Source: Pseudeuparius sepicola (lineage: Eukaryota; Arthropoda; Insecta; Coleoptera; Anthribidae). Taken from it: a stretch of 64,000 nucleotides of DNA. The position numbers and the translations under genes are program-made. The notes under the pieces are model-generated. The model did not search any database and had not been told where the DNA came from. It saw nothing but the letters and a program-made list of their open reading frames with translations. The stretch covers positions 116,623,373 to 116,687,372 of the forward strand of contig OY987299.1 of assembly GCA_963920635.1 (NCBI GenBank), read 5' to 3'. Positions 45,997 through 57,641 of this stretch are shown here, in pieces (within the stretch, counting starts at the first letter, position 1; each line of letters begins with the position of its first letter).

Positions 45997-46606
45997 ATAG
46001 TTATTTATGTACCAAGGCACTGAAGTTCAACTTTTTATGACTCATGTGGAGTTTAGTTGCTGAGGCCTCTGGCCGAGGCAAATAAACCACATGAGTCATA
46101 AAAAGAACTTCAGTGCCGAGGTACATATTATATTTTTCTTGAAATCGGAAAAAAAATGTTTTATTAGGCAAGAAAATAATAATAAGGGATCACCCGTCCA
46201 CGAACCGACTACGCGCGGCGTTGCTTGACTTTACCGATCGCTCTAACTAGGACAAGTATAATGATGTACGGCACCTTCTGACAGAAAAACCAAACTGCTG
46301 CTTCTTGTGCAGCCGACACAAGAAATCTATTGATTTTCAAATTTACTAAAATATGTATACTGAAGGATTGCGCTTCTATAGGAAACAATTTCGCAATGTG
46401 TACGAAAAGTTAAATGAGCCTTTATCGGCCGGGTTTTGAATATTTGGTCACTTCTGACGGGCGATTTCTCCGCGTCTGACGTTTGATGTTTACATCTCGC
46501 CAAGGCCTACTTATTGAAAAAATCGTACAATAATGGGCTACATTATTGTACGATTTCTGTGCTTTTAATGACGATTTTGAGACATTTTAATGCCGATTTC
46601 AAGAAA
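45997..46606 (+). repeat. R610 repeat, copy E (tandem unit 2)
   Basis: Direct tandem copy of the preceding unit at exactly 610-bp offset and very similar throughout, including both palindromes. Confidence 0.92.
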
Positions 46607-47012
46607 AAACATTTATAAAATTTTTGTAGGAGGGTGGTAGGTAATGTAGATATAGGTATGTACATAAAATTAAACAAGGCTCTAGCATACCAACTAACCA
46701 AACTTTCGAATATTTCTTCAATAGGAATCGTATAGCTGCAATAATTATTTTTATTACTTTTATTTAAAAATAAAAAAGGTCTTTTAAATGGTTTTACTGT
46801 ATGGTTTCGTTTCTTCAAACTCTCTTCTTATACCCATCATAATTTTAAGACAATTAATACTAAAATTTATACATAACAAAAAGTTGGAAAGTTTGTTTTG
46901 GTAATATGAATCAACCATTAATAATAGGAATTAGGCTGAATAAAAAAATGAGTACCTAGGTTTTTAATATCGATATATTAGTCTCTCATTCTTTTTTTTT
47001 GTAAAATAAAAG

Positions 47013-48404
47013 TTAATAACTTTTTAATGCAATGCATCTACATTTCAATAAAGAAGACAACAGTATTTTTGTTTTCAAAGATATATATTGCAAGTAAATA
47101 GGAAAAATCAAACTAGTACAAGTTCTCACAAATTTATACATATTTAATAATGGTTCTTTCTTGCTAAAGTCACGTTCATCAAACGTTGCAGGAGATGATC
47201 CTTTCTTCAGCACAACCTGACACTCAAAATCCATGTCGGAGAAGTGAACCTGTGAAAGTTAAAGAACTATAAATTTAAGCTACCTAAACATAATAAAACG
47301 CTGCCATCAAATGCTATTTTTTTATCGGCAAGAAATTTATAATGGAATATAAGCTCACACATTTAACTGACTACACAAAAAGGGTTCTTTATATTCCCAC
47401 CCGTGTTAACTTCTTTTTTGTCCGATTTTGTTGGTCTTGGTGTAAAATAAAGCTCCTTCAAAACTGCCTCTCTCTAATAGTTATTATAAATTCTAAAATA
47501 TCCTTAGAACTAAGATTTTGTAAGTATTTTATTGCTATTTATTCGTGGCTTTTTTTCCTATAGGAGGTTTCGAAAAAATGTATTAGAACAAGTATTTACG
47601 AATTACATATTACACTCTCTTTCCAAATTTCACGATAGGAAGAATTTTCTAATTGCAAACAACTTTTTACCTATTTTTAGTTTTCTCCTTTCGAGAAGCA
47701 ACGAAAATTTAAAAAAAAATTAACAAAATAGGTCAAAAAATTATGGGGGTGGAAGTTTTGATGAGGAAGATCCTGTATAGTTTTCTGGAATCTCTTCGTT
47801 ATGAAAATTTTTTAGTAGAAAAATTTCCTTTACGCAGTAACAAAATATTACTTATAAACCAATCCAAAGTTGTCACGCACAACTTATCTAATATATCCAT
47901 ATACATATACTTACATTTTTATTATTCCATAAAACGAAAAATGCCTATCCCGGTCCAGTAAATATACCTAACAGGTTTTACCTCCTTGAATTTTTTATTT
48001 CTTCATCTTTTATTTTTTATCTCTTTAACATTGGGAAATTTTCATAAGAATTCTAATAAGGGGTTTGTATAACCTTATGGACTTTTATTGAAAACAAATA
48101 GGTACTAAGATTTAATAGGTATTAATTTAGGTATCTTATGTTATGTTGCTGATGCAGATTAAGAAAATTATTCTGCAGATTAAAATCACAGATCAAACAA
48201 AAAATAAAAAGGAACTAGAGATACTTATGTAATTAAATTTACTTACCTCGCAAATTTTCGTATCATTTCCAACTCTCATGTTAGGGTATTTCATTTGCAC
48301 CATCGTGCTCGTTCTTCTGCGCTTTTTGGAAATGGTGTTAAGAAAAATGCATCCCGCTCAGAATTCTTGCAGTTTCTTATTACACAAGATGTTATTTTTA
48401 ACTG
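47013..48404 (-). pseudogene. THAP-domain protein of the P-like element (two exons, one frameshift)
   Basis: Exon 1 (48404-48247, minus strand): CVIRNCKNSERDAF and TPFPKSAEERARWCK, then after a one-base shift at about 48294 MRVGNDTKICE. It is followed by a consensus donor GAG|GTAAGT. After a 997-nt intron ending TTTCACAG, exon 2 (47249-47013) continues VHFSDMDFECQVVLKKGSSP. Together this shows the zinc-coordinating THAP pattern C-x4-C...C-x2-H followed by F, the FPKS and RW positions and an AVPTIF-like SSPATF. THAP domains bind specific DNA, here presumably the element's own ends. There is no in-frame ATG close upstream, so another exon or start may be lost. The frameshift makes this copy probably inactive unless it is a sequencing error. 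Confidence 0.82.
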
Positions 48405-48528
48405 TTATCATTCCTTTTTGCAAAAGAAAATGAGCACGCTCAATAATTTGTCGACAGTTTGTTGACAAACTGGCACCCGCCAAGATAAGAACATAATAAA
48501 AACAATGTTACTAGATCTGCCAAAATCT

Positions 48529-48587
48529 GTTGTCCAACCTCTGTTAAAACGAATAACTGTCACTTTTCGTGTCATACAGGGCCTCTA
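48529..48587 (-). repeat. Right TIR of the P-like element
   Basis: Inverted partner of 44992-45050; the target duplication ATACGAAT follows at 48588-48595. Confidence 0.95.
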
Positions 48588-48595
48588 ATACGAAT

Positions 48596-49963
48596 TACTG
48601 TCAAAACAAGGTTATGTGATACTATATACCTAGTTCGCTTAAATAACAACTGTCACTGTCGAACAAAGTCCATGGCCTACTTGTCGAGAGAAAAATATAA
48701 AAATATCGAGAAAAATATGAGTGGTGCGTTAATTTTGTCCAGGAGTTATTTACCTAGGTAATAAATAATGCTGTTGTTCAACACTAAAGACCACTTAACA
48801 AATATTGTATTGCGCATTTAGTTTTTTTTCTGTAGACTAACCCGTCCCCAAGGTAGTTTTTGCTATGGACCAATCCAGCTTTCTACAATAATTTTGCCTT
48901 GAATCTTGATTTTTATTGCACAGTTGCACTCACATATTTTCATATCTGTAATAACTGTAAATCGTGTCAGATAACTACGGGACCAGAGTATGTTGGACCA
49001 AATTTCAACTCGATCCTTCCACTAATTTTAACAAAATAAAAGAAAATCATACAAGTTCGGATAACTAAACGGTCGAACTTGGGATAACTCTATATAGTGT
49101 TCAAGGTCATCCTAGATATGTCCCATATCCACAAGTTTCATTTGGTATTGCCGGATGTCAAAATACTTAGCCCCGAAAGCCAACTTGGTTTTTCGCGACG
49201 AACTTTTTCCCTCGACCACGCCACCACTGCCCTTGCGCACTGTCCGCGCATCAAGTGATCCTTGAACGTGGTGGCGAGCGCCGCCGCCAAGAAGAAAACG
49301 ACCAAAGCAGATTATGTTGTTAGCGGGCCGGCCGGGGCATTTGCATGTCTCAAAGGAGCAAATCATCACCGCCGGTACGCGGCTCCGATCCGACTTACCC
49401 CGACTGGTTTACGATAACGGCCTCGAATAATCCCTTAAAAATGTTGTGACGCCTTTAATATCCCGGCAGCGGGATGAGTTGTGGACCGCCCGGGGGGATT
49501 ATGAGCCCGCGAAAACCGGGAGGTTAAATTGTGAGTTATGGGCGAGACGTGGATTTTTCCGCGCTGCTGAATATGCATATGTGCGAGAACCATTATTATC
49601 AATATGAGACATGATTCAGTCGGGATGCAAAAAAATGTAATAAAACTCTTAATTAACGGGGCCCATCAGATGGGATTGTCTTTGGTATACAAGTCAGTTT
49701 TATCCATTGAATTGACAAGTAGATGGAAGGAGTGTAGAGAGAGAAACTGGCAGCCAAACTTGAGTAAGTGAAATAGTAAATAAATCAGCTTATTCCGGCA
49801 AAAACCACATAAGACAAAAGAGGTGTTTGTCCTAACTTTCTATTTTTGTGTCCTGTGCTTCAAACGAGTTCCGTTGTTAAACGTCATTTTCCTTCTGTCC
49901 CAAAGTCCCAAGTCCCAATACGAATAGGAGTAAGTAATTATTGTTTATTGTACCTATTAATTA
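48596..49963. other. Non-coding with GC-rich island 49110-49580
   Basis: The island (GCCGGCCGGGGCATTTGCATG, shown here in part, GGGACCGCCCGGGG-like phrases, AATATGCATATGTG) includes an octamer-like ATTTGCAT at 49339. It has no repeat partner. The minus-strand frame 49112-49369 has no family signature. Possible conserved regulatory DNA. Confidence 0.4.
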
Positions 49964-51464
49964 TACAGGGTGGCCCACCACGAACTGCATCGATCTATAT
50001 ATGGAAAACTAATGGTGAATCTGGCACTTCCGGTTATACCGGAAGTCGATATCAACTTTCTTATCTCAAATGGAACACCCTGTATATTATTGCATTTTTG
50101 GATTCTAGGCATCATTTTGGAACAAAAACATGCAACATGTCCTGTATCTAAATCTAACCGTTTTTGAGATATTTGCATTTTTCCGAAAAAAATTACAGGT
50201 GCAGACCTAAAGTCAATTAGCAATTTCTACGAGGAAACCGCGAAATTTTAAAACGAATTTTTGGCATCGTGTAACAGAAGCCCTGACCGAGTGATCTCTG
50301 CTGAGAAATAAATCCGTTCTTATACAGGGTTATACACAAAATATGAATAAAAATTACAATAAAAATGTGCTCAAATCTCGAAATTTTCAAATGGAAACCC
50401 CCATTTTTTTAATGCGACCTTATTCAGCACTAAAAATAATGACAACTTTGTGTAAGGTTTCCTATACCGAAATGCAGTAATTTTCGATTAATTTACGAAA
50501 AACCCACTTTTCGCCCATAAAATGCGGGGTTTGCTTAACGCTTGGAAAATCATATTAGCCGTGGACGTTGAAAAGTCAATCGCGGCTGAAGAAATGTCAC
50601 TTGCGGTTTATAAATTATTGTCAACAATAATGCCGACGCGCTTAAATTACACAAACGAAGAATTATTTAAATGTTTTATTATCTACGGAGAATACAACAA
50701 GGTTTGTGTAATTTAAGCGCGCCGGCATTATTGTTGACATAATAATTTATAAACCAAGTGACATTCCCTCAGCCGTGATTGTCTTTTCAACGTCCACGGC
50801 TAATATGATTTTCCAAGCGTTAAGCAAACCCCGCATTTTATGGGCGAAAAGTGGGTTTTTCGTAAATTAATCGAAAATTACTGCATTTAGGTATAGGAAA
50901 CCTTACGCAAAGTTGTCATCATTTTTAGTGGTGAATAATATCGCGTTAAAAAAATTGGGGTTTCCATTTGAAAATTTCGAGATTTAAGCACATTTTGAAT
51001 GTAATTTTTATTCATATTTTGTGAACACCCTGTATAAGAACGGATTTATTTCTCAGCAGAGATCACTAGGTCTGGGCTTCTGTTACACGATGCCAAAAAT
51101 TCGTTTTGAAATTTCGCGGTTTCATCGTATAAATTGCTAATTGAATTTAGGTCTGCACCTGTTATTGTTTTCGGAAAAATGCAAATATCTCAAAAACGGT
51201 TAGATTTAGACATAGGACATGTTGCATGTTTTTGTTCCAAAATGATGCCTAGAATCCAAAAATGCAATAATATACAGGGTGTTCCATTTGAGATAAGAAA
51301 GTTGATATCGACTTCCGGTATAACCGGAAGTGCCAGATTCACCAAAATATTTTAGTTACGCAGCGCCCATCGGCATTGGTGAGGTGCCAAATTTTCAGAA
51401 TTGTCCTACTTTTAGTTTTCCATATACCTATAGATCGATGCAGTTCGTGGTGGGCCACCCTGTA
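49964..51464. mobile_element. 1.5-kb foldback derived from the 5' end of a mariner-like element
   Basis: TACAGGGTGGCCCACCACGA at the left and TCGTGGTGGGCCACCCTGTA at the right. The arms are about 690 bp, closely similar along their length. The right arm contains an extra about 70 bp (51343-51412). Inner CACCCTGTATA/TATACAGGGTT boxes are symmetric. The turn-around, 50656-50702, is only about 47 nt and encodes the start of a DUF4817 transposase. No other coding capacity. Confidence 0.9.
50630..50702 (+). pseudogene. First codons of a DUF4817-type transposase at the turn-around
   Basis: ATG at 50630 followed by a frame reading YTNEELFKCFIIYGEY. This matches the N-terminal helix-turn-helix (DUF4817) of insect mariner-like transposases ('YT..E...M...YGEC'). 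About 24 codons exist before the sequence turns back into the opposite arm. The start codon and first codons lie in both arms, in inverted orientation. Confidence 0.7.
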
Positions 51465-51627
51465 TTTGATTTGAGTTCGTGTCGTGTGGTGGCAGTTTCG
51501 TATAAAACGGCGTTGAGCTTTCTTAGTTGGTGTTTGGTTTAATATTATTTTTAGATCGGAGAGAAAATTTAATTTAGCTATGTGGCTATATTCTCTCTGT
51601 TGTAGTTGTACCTAAATTACAAAAAAG
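51465..51627 (+). other. Upstream region of the THAP exon
   Basis: Carries the inverted pair GAGAGAAAATTTAA...TATTCTCTC. Could include the promoter of the following gene, but no clear TATA box is seen. Confidence 0.25.
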
Positions 51628-51989
51628 ATGGTCAACTCCTGTTGTGTATTTGGATGTACCAAACAGGGCGGAAAGAATAAGAATAGTGGGGTTTCTTTTA
51701 ATTCGTAAGTCTTAAAAAATCTTTGCTAATAACTTTGCAGTTTTCCAAGAGATAAGGTGATATTAAAGACAAGTGGTTTGCAACAATAAAAAGAAAAAAA
51801 ATTGTACTGTCTACAAGTATTTACTTGCATTTTTGTAGTCAACATTTTATTGAGATCGATTTCATAGAGAATTTTGGCCAGCGCAAACTTAAAAAGTATG
51901 TAATTACTACAGTTTTCTATTTTCCAAATCATGATAGAAACTCTTATCAAGGGAAAAACTGGCAAAATATTGCGCTATTGAACCTCTAG
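51628..51989 (+). pseudogene. THAP-domain protein, second locus (two exons)
   Basis: Exon 1 (51628-51704) starts MVNSCCVFGCTKQGGK and reads on to GVSFN. A donor GTAAGT, a 36-nt intron ending TTTGCAG and an exon 2 starting SFPRDK follow. A one-base frame change then gives DIKDKWFATIKRKKI, and HFCSQHFIEIDFIENFG and LKKYVITTVF, ending at TAG 51987-51989. The pattern is C-x3-C, F-P, W, C-x2-H-F and an AVPTIF-like VITTVF with canonical spacing: the complete THAP zinc-dependent DNA-binding domain. The tail is short (about 25 residues). The 36-nt intron is unusually small, and the frame change leaves doubt whether the gene works. It lies between a foldback and DUF4817 debris and could be a host-type THAP gene or a P-like remnant without TIRs. 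Confidence 0.8.
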
Positions 51990-52476
51990 CTCTTCGTAGT
52001 CAAAGATGGAATTAATCTTGATTTTCTGGTCCCTTTAATAAGCTAGTTATTTGTAATTCTTTTTGTTATATGTCTAAACATTAAAAATTATATAAAAATA
52101 TGTAAAAGCTATCTGTCTTAGATGCTTTTGATATTAAATTGAATTTTAAAATTGCCATGTATTTTTTTTAATCAATTCACTACTTTTTTCTGTGCAATAT
52201 TTACATAATTGTGATTATATAGAAAAATTCTCATTCCTACAAACAAGCCCCGAATTTCGGAATACAGATCATACAATAAATAGAATTACGAAACATTTCC
52301 ATTAAATTCGATCATTAATATGCAACATCCCTATATACCTCCTTTGCCTGAATCAGCTGACACGTTCATTACGCGTCCTTGTCTTACTTATTGCCATTCG
52401 GAACCTATCTCTCTCTACAGTTGGCTGCCCCAAACAACAATGAAAGTGATACCAGTGCGACTTCCATAGTAACTTA
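51990..52476. other. AT-rich non-coding stretch
   Basis: Nothing recognised. Confidence 0.35.
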
Positions 52477-52844
52477 TCAATTCGATGGTTTTATCGGTTT
52501 TATTTTACTTGCCTTGTTCTGAGATATTCCCAATCTCCTTTCAATAGCCGTAGTGCTTATGGAAGGTTCCTCTTCCACCAAATCAAGTACTGCCTCAACA
52601 TCGTTCATATATTCATTTGCCCTCCAGGTCCACCCCTTCGAGCTTGCAATACACCAGTGTTTCGCAAACGTTGTATAACGTTCACGAAGGTACGTGGACT
52701 GAGCATATTTGAACTATTGGGAAAACGCATACGGTATTCTGCAGCAGCTCGATGTGCACTTTCATTGCATATCCCATACATTATAACCATCTCCGTGAAC
52801 TCGGCGTTCGAATACTCCGGCATTTTCACAATGACGCTGATCAA
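52477..52844 (-). pseudogene. DUF4817-type mariner-like transposase, N-terminal part
   Basis: Starts at 52844 or at the inner ATG giving MPEYSNAEFTEMVIMYGICN, followed by ESAHRAAAEYRMRFPNSSN and PRTFVNVIQRLRNTGVLQ. This is the first helix-turn-helix domain (DUF4817) of the insect mariner-like family, about 70 residues. After a frameshift near 52612 the next frame reads DVEAVLDLVEEEPSISTTAI and ERRLGISQNKASKI, the second helix-turn-helix ('V...v...PsiSt..i...lgis...v'). The sequence loses similarity after that. The catalytic domain is absent. Confidence 0.9.
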
Positions 52845-54865
52845 AATTTTGCTAACTGAAACCGCGATTTACCGCGAAAACCAACACAAACCTGGACAAT
52901 AACGCCAGGTTACATTCTCAAACGCTCTCCGCGGGCAACTAGCGCAACTAGTGTGAAGTGTGACGCAGGCATTATAGATGCGACGTCGGACAAGATAAAT
53001 GCATCGATTCGATACACGTCGACGTTCAGTCTTTGTATTAAAAAGCGTTCAGTCCAATAACGCCGGCATTAAGAAATCACGGAAATCTTTTTGTTTAGTT
53101 TAGTGAGATGTTCAATAAGTTTTCTTATGAAAATTATTTTTTTGAAGACGCAATCAACTAATCTAACATTGACATCGATAATAATTACGCACCACTCCAA
53201 CCTCTACTGTTTTATGCGTTTTGTGTCCAGTTGTCTCGTCTGTCAGTCCGCCGTCCCCACATAACACTCGAAAGTCTTCTACCTTTGTTGTGAATGTTAA
53301 GTAGCTCCCCCCTAAATACAAACCTCCAAAAGAAAAGAAAAAAGACAAACTAAATGACAATCTTGGTGGGATATGGCCCACGAGTCAGACACAATCCCTC
53401 CATGAACAGAAGGGTGGTGAAAAAAACAACAAACCTATCTGTTCAGCCCAAAGCAAGAAGAAGAAGAACTCGAATTTGATTCTACCGGTCCGAAAATTTT
53501 CGTGGTTTCGCGAGAAATGTGGATGTAGTTTTGTACTTACTTGGTTTTGCTATGTGAAAATGCAAAAACAAAAAACGCGTAAGGATTCAGTATTACCAAA
53601 GATCATAATATTCAAGTCATGATCTTTGGTATTACCTAACCTCGGGACCGAGCTCGAGACGAGCTGTACAGATTCAAATCGATTGTTATTGTATTTTTTT
53701 AATTTGTTTGAGTAAAAAGGTATTTTCATCCTTCCTAAAACAACGGCAACACCGCGAAAATCACTTCTAGTTGACAGTATGTTTCTAAGCCATATTGGAT
53801 GACGTAATTATAGGCGGAGATTTACAGAGAAAATTGGGGTTTTTACCCTTTTTTAAAGATCGTAAAAAAAATCTAAAATATTTTCTGTTTTCTTAAGTCA
53901 AACCGCGCACGTGCGTGGTAAAATTTTTTGTACTAAGTGATAGTTAACCTTAATCCAAACTTAATTCAAAGTTGATGTTATTTCCGGTAAAACCGGAAGT
54001 AGAAATTTTTTACTGAATGTAAAAAACTTTTATACATGAAATACTTGTAAAACAAAATTTCAAATTTTTATTTTAACAAATAAAAGAAAATTGGGGCAAT
54101 TGGGCGCACATCCAGTGGCCACCTTGTATACATCGGGAGTTAAAGTTAGATGTGCACAAGTCACCTAATATTGGATACCTATCGGTACTCACCTACTGGA
54201 TATTTGTTGATTTCTTCAAATATACAACATATTAATACTTCCCACTGTTCTCACCTGCAACAGAAGAAAATAATCGTTAATAATGTAATATTATATTTGC
54301 TGATACCCCTCATCTTTTCGCCAGCATCCCCAACTACCCAGCACTGGTCGACAGCCAAGTAGAAAACAAAAGGAGCAGGACCACGGATTCTCGGATGGTG
54401 TGCTTAGCGAAGACGTGGGATACAATATTGCGGCGATTTACATGCCTGGCTAATGAAAAGCGGTTTAGTACCCATGGGCAGATTATTTATCGGGGTACAC
54501 TTCAGAGAAACAACAGAAGCAGGCGTCGGCATTGTTATGGATGTGCCGTAATTGCATGGGTGTAGCGGGAAGAATAGCACGAAGATTGCGGCCAAAGACG
54601 TGCATTCGGCAATAATGTGGAGAGCAAATCGATGTTTCATCTTTAGTTTCCCACCCTCAATGTGTTCCCTTGCATCTCTTTGTACAAGATCCATGGCATG
54701 GAACCGAGCATGAAACCCCCGCTTTTACCAAACTCTAGAGAATACTATAAGTCGGATCACTTTTTTGAAGTCGTCGAAAAACCGCCGATTTTTTGCGACC
54801 GGTCATAAATTAATGTCAGCTCGCCACTCCGTTATTTACGAGGATGGACTATCCAAAACACCATA
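52845..54865. other. Non-coding stretch with small hairpins
   Basis: A stem of about 15 bp at 53592-53640 (TACCAAAGATCAT / ATGATCTTTGGTA). A TTCCGGTAAAACCGGAA palindrome at 53983-53999. A TCTAGAGAATACTA motif at 54732 recurs at 57627 and 60761. No gene; the 96-codon minus frame 54404-54694 has no signature. Confidence 0.45.
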
Positions 54866-55927
54866 AAGGCGATTTTTTTATTTAAAATCTGACCCCACAG
54901 CGTTAATCAGAACACCCCAAAACCCTTATATACCAGATTTGAATAAAAAATATAGAGGGAGTTCCTTTCTGCAGGGTGTCAAAGTTGGGAAAAATAGGAA
55001 TTTTAAAGGCATCTGCCAAGTCAAGTGTGCCATTGAATCCCTTCAAAACAGTTGAATGGTCAATAGAACCACTCAAGTTGTTGGTGTGCAAAGGTCCAAT
55101 ACGAAATATACAGAGTGCTCTTATCTGTGCTGTCTCAAATTACTGAATTTTTTGTAACTTTATACGGGTCAAAAATCGAGTATATCAAAACCGCTCCACA
55201 TACTATAAACGAACTAAATCTAAAAAATACAGAAGCCTGCCAGTCAGTAAGTCCATATCAATTAAGGTGGCTGGTGTGTCACAACAGGAAACGCACAGAA
55301 AATGTATCATCTTAAACAGTGACTTTGTTGAGAAAGGCCCAATAATTTAAATTGTTTTTATTTGTTGGTTGGAATTTTGTAAATAAATAAATTACTTTTG
55401 TGTTTATTAATATTTTTTCAATGATTCCAGAGCACTCCTGATCAGTATAAAGTTTAATAAAAATTCAGAATTTTGAGATGGCTCAGAGAAAAATACCCTG
55501 TATATTTTTGTAGTAAATCTTTTCACACCAATATTTTGACCTGTTGACCATGCAACTGTTTTGAAGGGATTCCATGGCACACTTGACTCGCCAGATGTCT
55601 TTAAAATTCCTATTTTGCTCACTTTAACACGGTGTAGAACCGAACACCCTCTACATTTTTTGTTCAAATTTAGTATATGGGGGTTTTGGGGTGTCCTGAT
55701 TAACGCTGTTGTGTCAGATTTTAAATAAAAAAATCGCTAAATGGTTTTTAGAGAAAATCGGGGTATAAAAAAAGTCGTAGCCGGCCCTGGATTTGCATTT
55801 TGACAAAAGTAAAAACGTCAAAAGAAGCGTTTTTTGAATACCTTTCGAACAAAAAAAGGTTTTCGAAAATATCTCACAAAATACATTTTTTATCAATTTG
55901 TATACACTTAAAAGTAGACATCCTGTA
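54866..55927. repeat. Foldback family B, larger copy
   Basis: Left arm 54866-55190 (plus orientation of the family) and right arm 55407-55927 (inverted, ending ACATCCTGTA). Shared blocks are GTCAAGTGTGCCAT(T/G)GAA, CAGCGTTAATCAG and the TGTAGAGGGTGTTC-like block. The left arm lacks its outer about 270 bp. The spacer 55190-55406 is unique. Long frames here are repeat translations. Confidence 0.8.
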
Positions 55928-57604
55928 GGAGCAAACAAAATCATTTACATAGTCTACAAGTTTTGCAAAACTGTAAGTTTTGGATTTGATTTGTTTTGTC
56001 TTTGGGTTTTTAATACCCTATTCGCAAATTTAAGTGTGTAGTAAATACGAACTCGCGTATATAATGAAACCAAATAGTCGTGGGGAAAATTTGCACACTG
56101 ATATATGTATTTTACTGATCGGAATTCATTTGGTAGGCTGGAACCTAAGCCATCCTGATGCGATAAGTCATTAAATTTCGATAAGAAAATATTTTCTTAT
56201 CCACTAAATTCACGTGGAGGTACTGTCAAACTGCCAAATGGTCCTGAACTGCCTTCATAGGCTTTTAGTTCACAAAATATTGTTGACTAGTCTCTGCCTG
56301 CCAAATTTCGCACACGAATATGCCCCTAACCATAAGCTTATGGTAATAATCTTAACGGAACAGAAGTTGTTAATAAACTTTTTCCGGACGAAGTGAATGA
56401 TTGGTCACCAAAATGTGTCTTACAAATTTTTATACGTTTGTGTGCCTCTTCCAATGAATAAAGAACCCCAGGAAGGAGCCATAGCTCTATGGGCATTATA
56501 AAATACGTGAGACGGAAATCGCCCTGTATGGAGACTGAATTTTGACAAAATATTTTTATATTTGACAGTTGTCACGGTGGTTTGTACTATTAGATATTTG
56601 TGTAGCTCTTCGATAAGTACTTTTTGGAGATCTATTATGGTTAGCTGTGCAGCCTGTGGCTAGGTATTCCGTGACTACCAGAACAAAATGTTTGGGGAAT
56701 AAGACTGGACCGGTCCAGCGTAAAGCCCAAATTTGCTCCTTCGTGGGGTTCTTTATTCATTGGCCTCTTCGGGTGCAATACTCGCAAATTATGGTCTTTG
56801 ACGAACCTTAAGGCGTTGACTGAAGGTTTAAAAAGACCTCTCACGGATCCAGATAAAATGCCGAGCGCTTTTGGAGGCGAAGGACTATGGATATTCGAAC
56901 TTTTTCCAATGATCGTAGTCATTCGCCTCCGCGCACCAACTCCATCTACTGGTGTATAGCGGTATTATTATTTCTATTTAGCTCTCGTCCAGTACTACTG
57001 TTTAGCACCATCTATTTTCGATAATTACAATGACTCTAACAAAATCGATAATTAGTGGTAGGTTTCGTACTCGACAATTTCGTATTCCAAAAGGCTCGTT
57101 TGTGTTCGGGGCGGGGCAAACAAGTCTAAAAATAGACACGGGGGGAGAAGGGAGAAGGGGCCAGTGAAATAATTCTACGATTTGGCTTTTATAAAATTAG
57201 GAATAGATTCAGGGTTGGGCGTATTTCAGTTTGATATTTGACGATTTTAACGGATTGGCAGATTTTTAAAATTCTCTTTTTTAGGATATAGTGATCTACA
57301 TTATGTTGCTTCAATTTCTTACGTTGATTTGAAAAACAAAACATATGTCCAAAATGAAAACTTTGAGAAAAGTGAAAAAACTGATTGCCTTCCCTCTATT
57401 AGGGAGTATTTTTTAATGTACCTAGGCGTTTTTCTGGAAAAATGTTGAATACAGAAAGAGGTTGTTATTTATTTTTATTTTTTTAGCTTAAGTAACTAAT
57501 AAAAATATATACTGTGTGTCCGGCGACTCATCAGTGCCCAAGGGGTGTAAACGATAAAAAAATTCGAATTGTAAGTTGACATTCTGTTTGGTGTTGCCCC
57601 AATA
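55928..57604. other. Non-coding stretch, one unrecognised 93-codon frame
   Basis: A minus-strand ATG frame 56922-56641 (MTTIIGKSSNIHSPSPPKAL and onward) has protein-like composition but no known motif, and its surroundings give no context. A CGCCCTGTATGG box occurs at 56520. Confidence 0.3.
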
Positions 57605-57615
57605 ATTGGCCGAAC

Positions 57616-57641
57616 CTATCAGCAAAGTCTAGAGAATACTA
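57616..57641 (+). repeat. Recurrent AGCAAAGTCTAGAGAATACTA motif
   Basis: Also at 60760-60781 (inverted, exact over 21 bp), partially at 54727-54746 (direct) and 60033-60050 (inverted, AAAGCAAAGTCTAGA part). May be a terminal or internal piece of an unidentified element. Confidence 0.6.

Larger units (their letters stand above)
44992..48587 (-). mobile_element. P-element-like transposon with 59-bp TIRs
   Basis: Terminal inverted repeats 44992-45050 and 48529-48587 start TAGAGGCCCTGTATGACAC and differ at one of 59 positions. The element is flanked by a perfect 8-bp duplication ATACGAAT. Inside, on the minus strand next to the right TIR, is a spliced THAP-domain gene. THAP DNA-binding domains are the N-terminal part of P transposases, whose duplications are 8 bp. 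The middle carries two tandem R610 units. Only about 0.9 kb of own sequence lies after the THAP exons, too short for the RNase-H-like catalytic region, which was not recognised. The P assignment rests on duplication size plus THAP; the TIR sequence itself is not one I know. Confidence 0.8.

Noticed and set aside
45387..46606. Helitron identity for R610
   Set aside because: A hairpin near one end is suggestive, but no TC 5' end or CTRR 3' end could be identified at the unit borders.
53592..53640. Hairpin as a microRNA precursor
   Set aside because: Stem of only about 15 bp, too short for a pre-miRNA.
55407..55667. Frames starting MNKKCRGCSVLHRV at 5.6 and 55.4 kb
   Set aside because: They recur because repeat family B recurs; no catalytic or structural motif supports a protein.
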